64,000 nucleotides of DNA. It comes from Suilimivivens sp964614185. GTDB lineage: Bacteria; Bacillota; Clostridia; Lachnospirales; Lachnospiraceae. The DNA lies in assembly GCA_964614185.1 (NCBI GenBank), contig CAZTKJ010000001.1:1-64000 (forward strand), written 5' to 3'. The translations under genes were made by a program, and so were the position numbers. Of this stretch, positions 62,062-64,000 are shown in pieces. The notes beneath the pieces are model-generated. The model saw only the letters and a program-made list of their open reading frames with translations, was not told the origin of the DNA and ran no database searches. Every line of letters begins with the position of its first letter. Within the stretch, counting starts at the first letter, position 1.

Positions 62062-63187
62062 TTTGGCTCCAATATTTTAAGTAGATTTTTTTTAATTTCT
62101 TAGAAATTTCCTGAACCTCATATTCTTTTTCTTCACAAATTTTTTCACCTGAATAGTCTACCTGCAAAAGTGCCTTTGCCCATTGTTCTGCACTTGCATC
62201 TGCCGGCATTCTTCGAACCCGGTTTGTAATAATACTTTCTTTGGGAACCCCATCAGAGATAACGCATCTTACTTCCAATGCCTGTGCCTCCAGCAAAGCT
62301 AATGAAGAAGATTCTGATATGGATGTAACGCCAAGTACATCTGCGGCCCTGTAAACATATGACATTTTATCCTGATTTCCCAGGAAAAAAACTTTATCTA
62401 TTATCCCTAATTCGTTTGTTATTTCTTCAAGTTTTTTTCTTTCTTCCCCCTCACCGGCAATAGCCAATATTGCCTTTGGATTTTCCCCTGACAATATTTT
62501 AAAAGATTGAATCAACAGCGGAAAATTTTTAATTGAAGTAAGTCTTCCCACTCCAATCACTATAAACGCATCCTCCGGCAGTCCGCATATTTTTCTGGCC
62601 TCACAAACTGAAATCCTCTCCTTACGAAGCTGTTTAAAATCCACTCCATTATGAAGTACTTCCCATTTAGAAATCCCATAATACGCTCTGGCAATCGCTG
62701 CCTGCTCATTCGTTACACAAACAGGAATAACATGTTCTGTCAAAAATGCTCTTTTAATTGTCCTTAAGGTCCATCCTGTATATCGCCTTGGATCACTATG
62801 TAAGGTATCAAACCGTATTGGCACGTTTTCTTTAATAATAGGTTTTAATGTCACATTAAGCAGCTCTGATATATGCACATGCACAATATCCGGCTTGTAT
62901 TCCCGTATTGCTTTTTGCCATGCTTTCTTTGCTATTCTTCGGTTGAAGGGCCATCTGATAACAGGAATTCTGATTTTGCTGCGTGGATAGTTTAAGTATT
63001 CCACATTGTAATGATTTTGTTTGATTTCCCTGTCATAATAAGAATCCGTAGGGTGATTGTATACAAAAAGCTTGATCTCTATATCCGAATCATCCCGAAA
63101 ATCCCTTAAATAATTTAAAACGATTCTCTGTGCTCCGCCATCTCCCATGGACCAAATCAGGTGCATTACTTTTATTTTATCACTCAT
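62048..63187 (-). CDS. GT4 glycosyltransferase
   Basis: 379 aa, GT-B fold: KVMHLIWSMGDGGAQRIVLNYLRDF, HNGVDFKQL, GVGRLTSIKNFPLLIQSFKIL, IAGEGEERKKLEEI, and TSISESSSLALLEAQALEVRCVIS (EX7E-like). Likely an N-acetylhexosamine or hexose transferase for the chain; donor unknown. Its start overlaps the next gene by 8 bases. Confidence 0.9.
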   Translation of the reverse strand: MSDKIKVMHLIWSMGDGGAQRIVLNYLRDFRDDSDIEIKLFVYNHPTDSYYDREIKQNHYNVEYLNYPRSKIRIPVIRWPFNRRIAKKAWQKAIREYKPDIVHVHISELLNVTLKPIIKENVPIRFDTLHSDPRRYTGWTLRTIKRAFLTEHVIPVCVTNEQAAIARAYYGISKWEVLHNGVDFKQLRKERISVCEARKICGLPEDAFIVIGVGRLTSIKNFPLLIQSFKILSGENPKAILAIAGEGEERKKLEEITNELGIIDKVFFLGNQDKMSYVYRAADVLGVTSISESSSLALLEAQALEVRCVISDGVPKESIITNRVRRMPADASAEQWAKALLQVDYSGEKICEEKEYEVQEISKKLKKIYLKYWSQNDNK

Positions 63188-64000
63188 GACATTCTCTTAC
63201 TATCCTGCATATGCCATCATAATATTTTTGAAAAGAATTATTTTCTACGATTGACTGATATGCATTTGCTCCCATTTTAATTATTTTGTCTCTACTGCTC
63301 AATATCATTAGTAACTTATTCTTTAAGTCTTCCGCGTCACAATCCCGAAATTGATAGCCGTTTTCATCATTGATTATATAGCAGGCAGAACCATTACTGT
63401 CACTACATATCGCCGGAATGGAATAACTCATGGCTTCCAGTTGTGAAATAGATGCCATCTCTCTTGTGCTGGGAATAACAAATACATCTGCTTCCTCAAA
63501 ATACTGTCCCATCTGCTTTTTGGGAATATTGGTCCTGATTGTAACCATTTCCCCATAATGATGTTCTTTCACATGATTTTTCACTGTCTGCAGAAAATCA
63601 ATCTGCACTCGTTCTGTAGCCTCTCCTATTACTGTCAGATGAAGTTCATCGGATATTGTCTTAGAAATTTCATTTACCACATCCATCAACATCATATGAT
63701 GTTTTCTTGGTTCAAAAACACCTATACAAAGAAGATTAATTCTGTTTCCCTTAAAGTATGTCTTCTTCTGCGGTGTCATTTGGGGTTCTACAACAAATGG
63801 AAGAAAATATGAATGGTCATTTATTACTTTATTTTCACTCTGTTTCCCCATAACCGGTGTTATACGGTACTTTGGTGTGAGCCTATAGACCAGCCTATGT
63901 GCCAGATCTGTTTTGGGAGGATCATCCCACATAGGACTTTGATTATATAAGATACACTTACTTTTCTTTCTGCCCAAAAGATAGCCTGCTATAGTGTATA
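63180..64000 (-). CDS. GT4 glycosyltransferase, 5' end beyond the window
   Basis: Partial: the reading frame stays open to base 64000, past the TTG at 63977, so the N-terminal part lies outside. The visible ~273 residues include GRKKSKCILYNQSPMWDD, CIGVFEPRKHHMMLMDVV, VIGEATERV, and FVIPSTREMASISQLEAMSYSIPAIC (the donor-binding EX7E region), as in GT4 enzymes. The cluster therefore continues to the right. Confidence 0.85.
   Translation of the reverse strand, partial: YTIAGYLLGRKKSKCILYNQSPMWDDPPKTDLAHRLVYRLTPKYRITPVMGKQSENKVINDHSYFLPFVVEPQMTPQKKTYFKGNRINLLCIGVFEPRKHHMMLMDVVNEISKTISDELHLTVIGEATERVQIDFLQTVKNHVKEHHYGEMVTIRTNIPKKQMGQYFEEADVFVIPSTREMASISQLEAMSYSIPAICSDSNGSACYIINDENGYQFRDCDAEDLKNKLLMILSSRDKIIKMGANAYQSIVENNSFQKYYDGICRIVRECHE

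Overview
The window reads as chromosomal DNA of a Gram-positive anaerobe of the class Clostridia, most likely a gut Lachnospiraceae-type bacterium. The basis is low-to-moderate GC, strong AGGAGG-type ribosome binding sites, a BspA-like leucine-rich surface protein, a papain-like secreted protease with Glu/Pro/Thr-rich linkers, an LtaS-like enzyme, and no outer-membrane genes. This is inference from family content; there is no rRNA or other marker gene. I saw no tRNA, rRNA, CRISPR array, insertion sequence or phage gene.

Left part (1-6 kb): an XRE regulator; a 180-base nested hairpin element in an otherwise gene-free gap; a small helical protein followed by a HAD phosphatase, separated by a perfect 16-base palindrome; a soluble chemoreceptor with a CZB zinc-binding domain; and the only plus-strand genes, a zinc-ribbon membrane protein overlapping a TPM-domain secreted protein.

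Middle part (5.7-19.9 kb): two giant secreted proteins. One (about 2944 aa) is a C1 cysteine peptidase followed by a lectin-like domain and about seven repeats. Its stop codon overlaps the start of a 100-aa protein of unknown function. The other (1616 aa) is a leucine-rich-repeat and Ig-like protein. Both have acidic Pro/Thr linkers after the signal peptide and neither shows an LPXTG anchor. Each has its own promoter or terminator signals.

Right part (20.0-64 kb and beyond): one minus-strand cluster of about 32 genes for a surface polysaccharide, entering from beyond the right edge and ending at a hairpin terminator at 19975-20015. It encodes cytosolic GT4 and GT2 glycosyltransferases; a UDP-ManNAc(3NAc)A-type sugar module resembling WbpB/E/D/I but lacking WbpA; a CMP-sugar cytidylyltransferase, a KdsC-like phosphatase and a DmpG-like aldolase fused to a second domain, which together could make a CMP-activated 2-keto-3-deoxy sugar acid without a NeuB or KdsA synthase; an ABC flippase; several GT-C-like membrane glycosyltransferases with polyprenyl-phosphate sugar synthases, a DUF2304 protein and a GtrA protein; and extracytoplasmic decoration enzymes (LtaS-like, two tandem sulfatase-fold proteins, a GDPD, O-acetyltransferases, a deacetylase, an FkbM methyltransferase). 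The last gene of the cluster, an acyltransferase, is broken by one frameshift and one in-frame stop.

The likely overall product is a highly decorated, phosphate- and acid-sugar-containing glycopolymer assembled on a lipid carrier, flipped by the ABC protein and modified outside the membrane. The points most worth testing are the aldolase/phosphatase/cytidylyltransferase module, the recent gene conversion between the tandem sulfatase-like genes, the G9 tract in the GDPD gene, two divergent copies of an 'LFNN' small membrane protein, and the long hairpin at 611-792.
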